DNA of 64,000 nucleotides from Rusavskia elegans (lineage: Eukaryota > Ascomycota > Lecanoromycetes > Teloschistales > Teloschistaceae): contig SAUG01000061.1 in assembly GCA_011316305.1 (NCBI GenBank), positions 1 through 64,000 of the forward strand. Direction: 5' to 3'. The position numbers were made by a program, and so were the translations under genes. How positions within the stretch are numbered: position 1 is the stretch's first letter; every line of letters starts with the position of its first letter. Below, piece after piece: positions 25,235-40,100 of this stretch. Under the pieces are notes generated by a model. It had not been told where the DNA came from. It saw only the letters and a list, made by a program, of their open reading frames with translations, and did no database searches.

Positions 25235-28200
25235 GTAACGTCGGTAAAGATCTCGCGATATAGTCTAGCGAAAGGTATTTTAGAAATAAAAAGTTCGAAA
25301 CCTTTTTAGTATCTACGGATTTTTCGAAAAGCGACGGTTCTAGACTTCTATTTATATTTCTTTCGATAGATTATAAGCCAGACTATTTAGAATATATTAC
25401 TTCAGAGTATTACCGGTACTATAGCGCTATAAGATTTTCTTTTACCTTTTTCTTTACTTTTCCCGATTCTATTTCATCGAGTCTTCGCTATATCTCTATA
25501 GTATATCGTAAGGAAAAAATAGGAATTTATAGATAGTATAATATAGGAAAAGAACTATATTTTAATACTAGAATTATATTTTTATATACGATTTTAACGT
25601 CTTAGCGGGTCGAACCGTAGAAAAACCCGACCCGACGACCAGTCTAAATAATATAGAAGTTTATTTTATCTTTCTATAGTATATTAATATAGATAACTAT
25701 AAAGATATCGGAAAGTTATCTATTATTAAAATGATATAGTAATTTTTAAAGACGAAATATAAAAATTACTTTTGAATTACGAATCGGATATTATATAGCT
25801 AATATATTAATTTTAAAAAAGCTCTAATAAATTAAATTAATAGTATTATAGACGAGATTATTTCGTTAGTATAAAAGTTCTTTAAATACGATCTTACAAT
25901 AAAGTCGATAACTATAAAAAAATACCGATTCTAGATTTTTCTATATTCGCTCCTGGAGGAATACTAGACTATCGTCGATATTATCGATATATAAAAAAAC
26001 GTTAACTTTAACCGTATTATAAAGGTCATTTAGAGAAATTAAGTATTTTTATAGGTCGATAAAGCTATTAATTAGGCGAAAAATAGATCCGGCTGATTAT
26101 TTATATAGGGTTCGAAACTAAACCATCGCGAAGGTAAATCTAGATTATATAAAAGAGATTTATTATCGGATAAAAAAATTATCTCCTATATAGTTTCCCG
26201 GGTTATAGACTATATAACTATCTCGGAAAAAAGGAATTCTAATAATAGTTTAAAGCTAAATTTAGATCGAAGTTAAAAGAGAAAGCTACGAAAAATAAAG
26301 GGAAATATAAAAAAAAGATTAAGTCTTCTAAAAAGACGGGTTACTAGATTTATAACGACGGAAGTTTATCTAATAAAGAGTTTTTAGAGTCTTCTTTCTC
26401 CGAAGATAATAAAAACGAGAAGGTAGGCTACGAAACGGCTACATTAAATAAAGAACTCGCTAGTAGGAAACTATCGCCTATTATTATATTCTACATTATA
26501 GGTTTCGACGCTTTATTCTATATAACTAACTAATTTTAACTATTTCGTCTATCTATAATTTTTATTAAACGGCGAGTTATTATAATTAAAAGATTAAAAT
26601 TATATATAGATTAGTATAAAATTCCTATACTATAAATTCTAGATATTAATAAAACGTTACTTATTGATATTCTTTTTATTCTATTACTCGGAATTAATTT
26701 TCTATCTAGAAAAAAGCTATATTAAAGAAATTTTATCGGTTTATTTGATAAAGATTACTTTTAAATAAACGATAAATAAAGTAAATAAGTTATTAAAATT
26801 AAAGAGCGTAGAAAAATCTATATAATTTTAATAATTATAAAAGATTTCAAAGAAACTATTTTTTCTATTATCGAATCTTTATATTTACTAATCTACCTAG
26901 CTTTACTAATATCCGAAACTTCTATCTAGACTAATATCTAGACTAATCTTTCTACTAGCGTTTTAAAGAAATAGATATTCGAAAAATACGAATACGATCT
27001 ATATTATAGGCGCTTTAATTACTTTAGTCCTATAGTAATAATAAAAGTTGATAAAGTTATTAATCTAGTAAAACTAATTCTAATAACTCGAGTTTCGGTA
27101 GAGTCTACGATATCTACGCTAAAGTAAAAACAATAGATAATAGAAACTATTATATTAGCGATTATAAGTCTAGAATTCTATATCTAGTTTCTATTAACGT
27201 CTACGGTCCTCTTTTACCGTTATTAAAAGGCTACGAGTATTTTTTTCTAATTATTAATACCTATTTACGCTCTAATTAGGCTCTATTAATAAAAACCAGA
27301 GACGACTACTATATAGTCTTAACCTATTAAAAGAAAGTTATCGAATTTAAAACTAACGCGAAATTTAAGGCTATTTATCTAAATAATATTCTAGAAGTTC
27401 CTAAAATAGATTAAAAAATAATATACCTCCGCTAGTATTTTATTTTAAACTATCGAGCCGTATTATTTTAACTAAAATAGTTTTACGAAATAATATATTC
27501 GTATAATAGAAAATAATATTCGAGCTATATCAAATAAAGTTAATCTATTAATAGGGTTCTGGTCTAAAGTAACGAAATCGGACGCGTACGTTAGAAATTA
27601 AATCGGAAATAATTCTAAATTTAATAAATAATTAGTTTTACTATATAAATTGTTCGAAGGGTTAGACCTTTAATTAATTACCTTAGAGTCTAGAATTCTA
27701 AATACTATTCTTTCGTACCGTTAAATTTACTATTAATAGATAGTAGAAAAGATAAATTTATAGACCGAAGTAGAATATACGTTTTTTTCGGCTATAATAA
27801 TAAAACAAATTTTTAGTATCGTCTTTAGGCTTTTAATATAAAGTCGGTAACTAAAGCTTATACTATTAAAATCGCTAAAGATACGAAAAAAAGAAATATT
27901 AAATTTAACTTCGATATCTAAATACGTAACTAGTTTTTTAAAAGAAAATTTTATAGACGACCTCCGAAGATATCTATTACTAAATTATATAATTTAGCTG
28001 CTATACTAGTCGATATTTAAGTCGAAATCTAGCCGTCTATTTAATTTAAAACTTTTTAAATCTAGTATCTATTTTTAGAACCTGCCGCCCCGGTTATATT
28101 AGTACTATATAAATTCTTATATATAGCGATATAGAATCGGAAAAGCAAATCCGATACCGATAATAATAACGAAGACTTTTATCGGGATAAAATTTCTAAA

Positions 28201-29488
28201 GCTAATATAACGCTCGTTCTAACGCTCGCAGCCGTAATAGATATAAAGGACGGAGATAAAAAGGAGGTTATATAGATAATAGTCACTTCTAATATATAGA
28301 ATTAAATAAATACTATTCCGATACCGATAACGTATAAATAAACTATTAATAATTCTATCTAAAGGAAAAAATAAAAGAAGACGATCGATATAGAATTTAT
28401 TACGTTTATATTAGACGGTATATAGAAATTTATCATCCTTTCTAAAAAGGCTAATATCTTTACTAGTTAATAGATATTTAAAGTTAAACTATACTTAGAT
28501 AGCTCCTTTAATAAATTTAAAGCTAAACTAGTTATTCGAAGCTTTTTATAGATATAAAATATCGATTTCGAGTAAACGTTTATATTAATAGTTAAATTCG
28601 ACTCTCTATATCTATTTTTCGCTTTTATTACGATAAGAGATATAGAATACGACTAAATAGATATTAATAACGGCTTTATTAAATCTATTCTAAAAAAAAA
28701 AAGATTTTTATAAAGACGTTAAATAGAATAAACTATCTTTTAGAAAAGGTATTATAAATATTCAATAGCTATATAGATTAAAATAAACTACGAAAAACTA
28801 GTATAAATAATTTATAAAAATAATACTAGAAATAGGATATAGATAATACGCCGCCGATTTTTACTTTCTCGTCTATAATAAAAGAGGAATTCTTCTACTA
28901 GTATATATTAATAATATTTCCGTTACTACTAATTTAGTAATTTAGGTTAACTATTTTAAATTATCTTTTAAAAATATCATTAAAATTAAAATTTAGAAAA
29001 GATAGAAAAAATCATTAGTATAAAAATTATGAAAAATAGATCTAAAAAAATAATTAAAATAAACCGGATTTTCTATTTCAAAAAGATTCTAGAATATATA
29101 TAGATGGAATATAATAAATAAAAATTAACTAAACTCTCTATTAATAGCTATAGTAGTTTCTATTCTATAAAACTAGACGATGAACGTATTAATTCTAAAT
29201 AGTATTAAAAAGGGATCGGAAATCTAATATACGTATATATTTCTATTTAACTGGATATTATATTTATTTTTAGTCGCCTTAGTTAATATTTAATAATCCT
29301 ATAAAGTATTACTAATAAGCTTTAAAGAATCTTTTAAAATACGTTCGATTAACTATTAATAAAGGTCTAGTATTTAGTACTTGTAGAAGTTAAATAATTA
29401 CCGGTTTTTCCGACTCCGATTATATAATAGATCTAATCGATAGAAAGTTTATCTTCGCCTACGTCTATATATTTACCGGCGGATCGAT

Positions 29489-29584
29489 ATTATAAATAAA
29501 TTATAAAAAAATTATAAATAAATTATAAATAAATTATAAATAAATTATAAATAAATTATAAATAAATTATAAATAAACTACGAA
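29489..29584. repeat. 11-bp tandem repeat (TTATAAATAAA)n
   Basis: About seven near-perfect copies of an 11-bp unit lie inside the RNase H part of the Copia element. The unit is not a multiple of three, so it shifts the reading frame. Confidence 0.9.
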
Positions 29585-31250
29585 TAAAAGTTAATTATAA
29601 TTTTAATAACCGAAGCTAAATATATAGCGTTACTAATCTACGCGAAGGAAGGCTTCTAGATATCGTAATTACTAAAGGATCTTGGATTTATCGAATTTAT
29701 TAGCGATAACTTTAAACGAGTTAATATTATCGAAGATAAAGTATATAAATTAACTTTAACTATTAATATTTGAGATATAACTAAATAGTATTCGTATTAA
29801 TAGATAATAAATAAATTTATAACCGATTTAATTATATTAATATTAACTATTATAATATCCGCGATCTATATAAATATAATTTTATTATTATTAAATTTAT
29901 ACCGAACGTAGAAGTAATAGCCGATAGTCTAACTAAGCTATTAATAAAGAATAAATATAGAATATTTAAAAAGTAACTCGGTATAAAAACTAATAGGAAT
30001 TTAAGTTAAATATTAGTTATCTAAGTTTCTCTAGATCTAGGTCGTTTATTACTCGAGGTTTAATAGTAGTAGAAACTAGTAGTTTAGAATAATATTATCT
30101 ACGCGGTATAGGAAAATTCTATTAGTTTAAATAGAACTCGAAAGTAATAGGAACTAGCAGTTTAAAAACGGATTATCTACGTGCCGAATAGAAATATTAA
30201 AATGTATAGCAACTTAAATAAAGCTCGCGCTAAAGTTTACGCTAAGGCTCGCGCTAAAATTTAACTAAAGCTCGCGTTAAAGTTTAGTTAAAGTTCGCGT
30301 TAAAGCTCGCGTTAAAATAGTATAAATTATATAATCTATATCGAAACTTTAATACGTAGATCGTTTTAAAAGTTCGCGCTAAAGAATTATAGATTAGGTA
30401 ATCTATACCGAAACTTTAACGCGTTAATTTAATTTAGAAAGTAAAAATTCAATATAAAGTTTTTATCTATTCTTTAATTAATTAATTAGATAAGATCACT
30501 TTTATAGCTTGTTTCACTATATCAAGATACGTATTCATTCCAACAGTTTCTTCTTTTTTAATTAGCAATATAAATCCTATAATATCTAAAACCTTTTACG
30601 TACGTATATACTCTCGTAAAAGTTATAGCTATAAGTTAAACCAGACGGTAGTATCTATATCCGTAATAGCTATACCTACCCGCGCGGTTATTAACTACTT
30701 TATTATAGCTAGTATAATCTATTTCGATTTTAATAAAGATTTTTATTTTACTATCTTTAAAACGCGCTATCCGATTTTCCTATCCCCTTTTAATCTAATC
30801 GACCGGGTAAAGCTTTTAGCCGTAGTAGCTAGCGTATTACTTAACGACTCTTTTAAAGCTAAATAGGCTAAAGTATATTTTAATAATTTAACGGAAAGTC
30901 TAGATACGGGTTATATAATAGATATAGCGGAAGCGACGAATATAGATAATTATTTTGTAGTATAGTAAATAGATATAGCGGAAATATTAGAAGCTAATAA
31001 TTATATATAATATCGAAAAAGAACTAGATAGTAGAAGATTCGTAATCGAAAAAAGAAGAAAATAGTTAAATAGAAATAATTAACTGCGCTGTAAACCTTG
31101 CCTAACGAACTTTAGCTATAAAAATTTCTTTATACGGTAAATATAACAATTGTTCCCGTATATATCGTTGATGAGAAATATATATATATATATATGAAAA
31201 TTCAATATAATTCTAGATAGAAACCTTCTAAAGGAAAGAGTCTAAATAAT

Positions 31251-33552
<2,302 letters not shown>

Positions 33553-33560
33553 TTTACTAT

Positions 33561-33966
33561 TAGACTGGCCGTCGAATCGAATTTCGAATCTAGATTAACT
33601 AACCCGATACGATCCGAGTCGGATTAGACTAAAATATAACCAGACCCGACCGGGTTTTAGGTTCTAAATTATAACTCGATCCGATCTACTAAAACTAGAT
33701 TTTAGTACTAAATATTAGTATAGAAGTATAAAGCTAGTATAACTTTTATATATATCTATTAAAAAAGTATTAATTAATTAATTATATTAGCTAGAGAGTT
33801 CGTAGTGAAATTGAATATATTACCTGGATAGTTTATCTTTATTTAATTATTCAAATAATAATATATTAAATATATAATATAATCGGATCGAATCCGGATC
33901 GGATTACTAAAATCGGATCGGATATCCGATAGTTCGACGGAAATCCGATCCGAATCGGCCAGTCTA
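33561..33966. mobile_element. hAT-type MITE, copy A (406 bp)
   Basis: Ends TAGACTGGCCGTCG and CGGCCAGTCTA are inverted repeats of the hAT family in this window. The 8-bp TSD TTTACTAT is perfect (33,553-33,560 and 33,967-33,974). The interior matches copies B and C, including the word AAGCTAGTATAACTTTTAT. No coding capacity. Confidence 0.92.
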
Positions 33967-34105
33967 TTTACTATTAAAAATTCTATATTTTTTTTAGTAT
34001 TTTATTAAAGATTAATATTATAGTATATTTGTTTTAATAGCTATACTCTTTTATTAACGTTTCTATAATCTAGACTATTATCTACGATATTTTATTATAT
34101 TTTAA

Positions 34106-37100
34106 TATAGTAGTCAGGGTTCTAAACTATACAAACGGCTTAAAACGTTATAGAATATATAACTGGATTATATAGTTATATACGAATTCGGATATTAACT
34201 AATCCGGTCGCTAATTATAAAAGCGGATATAGAAGCGGATATTAGTCTAGCGTAGAGATATTTATATATATAAATATCTTACTCCTCTATAGTTATAGTA
34301 AAATAAGTTTAGAATTTTATACTAGTAGTAATAACTTTTTAGACTATAAACGATCTAACATTTATTCCATTTTTAAAGCTTTATTAAACCGGTTTTATCT
34401 ACCTTTATAAATAAGATTCTTTAAGCTCGAATATAAATTCCTAATTAAAATACTTCTTTTACTCCTAGTTCGGCGCTAGTATAGAACGAATAATAGTATA
34501 TAATAAAAATACTGCCTCGCCTAAAATTTATATAAACCAAAAGTCCCGCTATAAAACCTTTTTAAACGACTTATTTATAGCCTAATTCGCTTTCGTTTCT
34601 ACTATAGAGAACGACCTTTCTAGAAAAGACGTTAGTCTCGAGGGTACCCTAGATATTTTCGGAAATAACGATTTTTATAATAGCGATAACGAAGGTAGAT
34701 CTAGTAATAGACGTAATCGATTCTTTAATTATCTTTATATAAACCGTAGAAATAGCTATACCGATTCCGATTATTATTATTTTTATTATAGTAGTTCCAA
34801 TCTAGGGCTACTAGAACCTTCTAGTAGAAAATCTAATCCGCAATTATATAGATCTATTTCTTCTAATATCTTTAACATTTCTATAGCTTATATAATATAG
34901 AACGCCTATAATAAAAAGCCTCCTAATTTTAAAAGTTATAAGCGTAACTACTATATCGCCTATATTTAGTTCCGCCGCTATAAATACTACGATTTATTTT
35001 ATAATATAATTATCGCGGTTCTCGTTTTCTATAGTAGTTAATATTTTATTAATAATACTAAACCGTAGTACGTTAAATAGATTTCTAACCTAGATAAAAG
35101 TTCCTAGAAATACTTTAAAGCGACTTTTCTAGAATAATAGGATAAACCGAATTTTATAGAAAATACTTTAGCTATTTAGTATAGATTAGCCTAGAATAAG
35201 AAACTTAGCGATATTAAAAACTACTACTCTACTTTTATTAAATTATATATAGATATTAAAAGTAAAATTAGCAATTATACTATTTTAAGATATTTTATCG
35301 ATTATCTAAAACCTAATATCTATATAGCTATCGAAAAATATCTCACTTTATAATAATAAAATAGATAACTAGTAAATTTTATAAATATTATAAATACTAT
35401 AACGATATTTAAAAAGATTACTACTAAATACTATAGTAACCGGGGTTTAGTAATTTCTTTAATAGTCGAATAATCTAGTACCGCTAAAATCAACTCTATA
35501 GATACTAGTAGTCGAAGTAGCCGCGGCCGAGACCGAAGTAATCGAAGAGGAAGAAATAGATAAAGAGGATTAAATAGTACGAGTAAATACTATAATTATT
35601 AAATATCTAGCTATTACGAAAAGGATTACTAGAGTATTTATATTCTAGAATGTCCCCCTGGAGGGCTCCTGTCTGGGGTTATATTGAGTTTTCATACATA
35701 TATATATATTTTATCAACGTCATATACGGCAACGATTGTTGTATTTTACGTGCAAAGAAATTTTTACAGCCAAAGTAGTTCGTCAGGCAAGGTTTATAGC
35801 GCAGTCAATTACTTCTATTTAACTATTTCCTTCTTTATTCGATTACGAATCCTCTACTATTCCTTCTTCGACGTTATATATAATTATCAGCTTCTAATAT
35901 TTCCGCTATATCTACCTGCTATACTACGAAGTAATTATCTACGTCCGTCGCCTCGGCTATATTTATCGTATAACCTGTACCTAAACGTTCCGTTAAGCTA
36001 TTAAGGTACTCTTTAGCCTACCTGGCTTTAAGAGAGTCGCTAGGTAGTACGCTAGCTACTACGGCTAGAAGCTTTACTCGGTCGATTAGGCTAAAGGGGG
36101 GTAGAAAGGTCGGATAGCGCGTTTTAAGGGCGGTAAAAAGACTATTTTTATCGAAATTAAAATAGGTTGCTCTAGCTATAATAAGGTAGTCGACGACCGC
36201 GCGGGTAGATATAGTTATTACGGATATAGATACTACCGTCTGGTTTAGCTTGCAGCTATAGCTGTTAGCGGGAATATATACGTACGTAAGGGCTTTTAGT
36301 AAGTCGTAGTACTTGCGAGGGGTATTATAGGGCTTATATTGCTGGTAAAAGAAGAAGAAGCGATAACTGCGAGGTATACTTATCTGTAAAAATTTCTACG
36401 TTAAGTTATCGGTAGAAGGATACGTTATATTGCTAAGTAAATTTAAATTAAAATTCTATAGAAAGAACCGTTATTTACGTTAATTAAACTTGGGTATAAG
36501 TTCTGCTACCGTATATTCAATACTAGTATACCAACGTTTGATTTGCTTACCGAACCACTGGTTCACCGGGTACCAAAACCAAAACCAAATTAACCTAAAT
36601 ATTCTAGAATATACTTCTACGGGATAGACCTTTTTCGAAAAGAAAAGTCTATCGGCGACGGCTAATAATAGGTCGTCGGAAAATAAGTAGCGTTATATAT
36701 ATCAAGGCGTATAATAATACTAATAAAAAGCTTTTAATAATAGAAGAATAGCTCGGTCTAGTTAAAATAAGGATCGAGAAATTAGAAATAACTTCTAAAG
36801 GGACGCCGAAAGAGGCTTCGACTACTTCCCGCGATATAATACTATCGCTTAAAGATATATAGGATAGTAGACCACTTTTATATATAGGTCGAATACCGGA
36901 CTTTAATAGATAGATACGGTTTAATCTAGAAATTAATAGAAATTGCCTCGAAGTTTTCGCTAATTTAGATACTACTAATTGCTTTATTACTAGATATATT
37001 ATTAACTTTCTAGATTAAAATTTTAATAGTTATCGGATAGAATACGATTCGAAGGCGGTAAAACTATAGATATTATAAAAGCGATAAAGCTTTTATAGTT

Positions 37101-40100
37101 TTATAGAGTTTTTTCTACTACTACTCTATATATAATACTAGATATAGACTATAATTTAATTTTCGAAAAAGATTTTTAAAAGTAGTTTAACTTAATATTT
37201 TACTATAAAACCCTGGAAGTATAAATCTAGAAAGATAGAATTATATATCGGTTATATAGCGCCTCTAATATATATCGCTTATAACTTTTTAAAAATACCC
37301 CGACCGAAATTTCCGAAATTAATTTTAGAGGATTTAAATAACTTATTAAAAAGAACGTACAGACCTGCCTATATATTATATAAAACGAACCTAATTTTTT
37401 AGAATAATTTAACCCGGTCTAGAAAACGATAGGCTATATAGAATTAGATAGAGTTTTCGGCCTAAAACTTTTAGATTATTTCTAAAATAATTTTCCGATA
37501 AAATTACTACCGGAAAGGCTATTAGATTATATAATTAAAACCGGCAATACTCGACCTATTAATCGAACTTATTATAGTTTATCTCCTAAATAAAATAAAA
37601 AGTAGAAGCGTTAGATTAAGTACTTTACCGAATAAAGATTAATTCGACTAAATTGATTTCTTTAAAGCGCGTTTATTTTTTTTACTAAAGAGGAAAATAG
37701 TAGCTAGCGTATATATATCGACTACCGGGGACTTAATAGTATAACTATAAAGAATAGATAATTATTACTTGAAATTTAAAATTATCTAGATACTATTAGG
37801 ACGGCGAAGTATTTTAGTAAAATAAATCTAATAAGCGGTTACTAGTAAATTAATATTATCGAAAAAAGATATATAAAAACGGCTTTTAATATTAAAGCTA
37901 GTAAATATAAGTTTATAGTTATACTATATAGATTAATAAACGTACCTATAATATTCTAAACTATAATAAATAATATATTTAGGCTATTTCTCGACGATTT
38001 CGTAGTTATTTACCTCGATAATATCTTAATCTATTTAAAGAACGAGGAGGAGTACCTATAATATACTAAAGCTATTATAGAGATATTCGAGAAAAACTAA
38101 CTATTTATAAAACCTTCGAAGTACCTATTTTTCTAGAAGTATATTAAATTCTATAGATATATTATTAGTAATAGAGAAATCCGTATAAATATAGCGAAGG
38201 TAAAACCTATTAGAGACTAGCCGTTGCTATAAACGGTATATAATATACGGTCCTTTTCAAAATTATATACCTATTACCGGAGATTTATAGAGGATTTCGC
38301 TCTAATATATAGGCTTCTATATAAATTAATCTAGAGCTCGGAGGGTAAAAAATCTAAACTAATTAAAAACGTAATAATAAATAATAAAATACCTATATAA
38401 CCCGATATAATTCTACCTTTTATTATCGAAATAGATACTTCTGAATTTAAATAAAGCGTTATTTTCTATTAGATTAATACCGATAGTATTAAATAGCCTA
38501 TTATTTTTAAAAATAAGATATTTATATCTGCAGAGCGTAACTACGTTACCTATAAACGAAAGCTTTTTACTATTAAGGAATTTCTACGGTAATAGCGCTG
38601 CTATATTAAAAATAGAATAACTAAAACTATTAGGACGGATTATATAGGTTTATAATATTTTAAAACTACTACTAAACTTTCTAGGAGGCTTATTTACTAG
38701 TTTATAGAGTTTAGAAAATTTAAATTCTATATTAAATATAAGCCGAATAGTAAAATAACGATAGCGGATATCCTAAACTAAAAAGAAAACTTCTAGCTAT
38801 TTACTAGTAAAGTCGATAATTATACGGTTTTATTTAATAACGCCGTTAGAGTTTTTACGGAATCCGGAACCCTATTTAATAATCCGGAAATAAAAGCTAT
38901 TTTAGAGAAATATAAATACTATTTCCGAGTTAAAAATAATATAATATAGTACCGGGACTCGCTTTAAAATAGTTAGATATCCTATATTCTAGTATAGGCT
39001 TATATAAGCTTTCTAGAATATAACTATAAATAATATAATTACTATTTATATAAAATAATAATAGATATTATTTATATAAATTAGTAGTAGCCCGGGATAA
39101 AAAAAGATATTAAATATTATATTAAATATTATCCCGAATATTAGCTTACTACTATCTCTCGTAATATTAAACGGGATATAATATATCTCTCTAGTACCTA
39201 GAAAGATAGATTAAATCCTTTTAAATACTAGAAATTCGATTTTATCGGTTTTTTACTAGAAACTAACTAGAATAGTAAATATATTATAACACGGTTAATT
39301 ACGCTACTAGATAGCCTATAGCTTAGTCGCTTCTAAATATAATAGTAGAAGTACTAGCCGAATTTATTATCTATCGGATCTATCGTAATTACGGCTTTCC
39401 GAAAAAAATTATTACTAATCGAAGTATAAATTTTTAGGCTCTAGCTATAGACGAGATATACCGTCTGCTAAAAATTAAGTATCGAGGTATAACGCTTTAT
39501 TACCTAAAAACGAATAGCGCGGTCGAAAGATTTAATAGAGTTTTTAGAAAATTACTTACTAAATACTATATTAGATAATCGAAAAAGACTTTAGAATTTT
39601 TATTTAAACTAGGTTCTATTTACTATTCATATTCGTATATATATAACTAATAGATTCTTACCCTTTTATTTATATTATAGCGTTAACCTGACGCTATTAA
39701 CTAATACTTCTAGTCTTTTTCCGGAAGGATATAATAAAAGGATCGATCTTATATCGTTCCTTTTACGCGATCGAACTAAAGTATTTAAGGATATAATAGT
39801 ACGAGTAAAGATAAATAAAAAGATATAGAACGCGAAGGTAAAAGGTAATATATTTATTAAAGAGGATATAGTTTTAATTAGGACTAAATAATTTTTAAAG
39901 TTTAAAGTTAACTAGTATAGTCTATATAAGATTATTTAAACTAAAATCTTAAATATTTATTTTCTAAAACCTCCTAGTAATTCCGCTAATAAATACCTGA
40001 TTAATAAAAATTATATAAAGAAATATTTTATAAAAGAAAATATTACTATTAGATAGAAAATACCTTATAGATATAGAAGACTAAAGAAAGTTACTATAAA

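Larger units (their letters stand above)
16764..25646. mobile_element. hAT element, internal-deletion derivative (host of R1b and a Gypsy element)
   Basis: The ends are TAAACTGGCCGG (left) and GACGACCAGTCTA (right), RIP-altered forms of the TAGACTGGCC..GGCCAGTCTA termini of the hAT element at 50,845-56,142. The 8-bp TSD is AGTAATAT (16,756-16,763) and AATAATAT (25,647-25,654), one G/A difference. After removing the two nested insertions about 1.04 kb is left. It matches the first and last parts of the 5.3-kb hAT copy, with the transposase region deleted near 25,500. It is therefore non-autonomous. Confidence 0.88.
14959..30545 (+). mobile_element. Copia LTR retrotransposon, RIP-inactivated, inserted in R1a and itself split by a hAT element
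   Basis: The LTRs are 14,959-15,273 and 30,195-30,545. They share a run of GCTCGCG-rich words and differ mostly by C/T and G/A changes. The TSD reads GTATC (14,954-14,958) and GTTTC (30,546-30,550); intact R1 copies have GCTTC or GTTTC at this point. Internal sequence is in two parts, 15,274-16,763 and 25,647-30,194. Despite many stops I can read Copia features in order: a gag-like start near 16,210, integrase near 27,150-27,560 (VYGPLLPLLKGYEYF), reverse transcriptase near 28,400-29,050 (KAKLVIRSFL; the YVDD box decayed to VYINNI), and RNase H near 29,400-29,700. Removing the nested hAT block leaves about 6.7 kb, a normal Copia size. No intact reading frame remains. Confidence 0.88.
14718..31236 (+). 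repeat. Repeat R1, copy a (unclassified ~950-bp element, split by a Copia insertion)
   Basis: The two halves are 14,718-14,958 and 30,551-31,236. Joined, they match the continuous copies at 17,333-18,296 and, inverted, 35,654-36,598. The flanks AGAGACTAAATAGT (14,704-14,717) and AGAGTCTAAATAAT (31,237-31,250) agree at 12 of 14 positions, which I read as a 14-bp target-site duplication. One end carries TTTTGG-type hexanucleotides and the words GTTCGGTAA and AAGCAAATC (AAATAAATC here). The other end follows an (AT)n tract with TTCAATATAA. Element class unknown. Confidence 0.8.

Noticed and set aside
29489..29584. Short regular repeats as a possible CRISPR array
   Set aside because: 11-bp back-to-back units with no spacers, in a fungal retrotransposon.
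35684..36004. 106-codon plus-strand ORF in the AT-rich region
   Set aside because: Lies inside R1c on the strand opposite to the conserved coding trace; Tyr/Ser/Leu-rich as expected from RIPped DNA.
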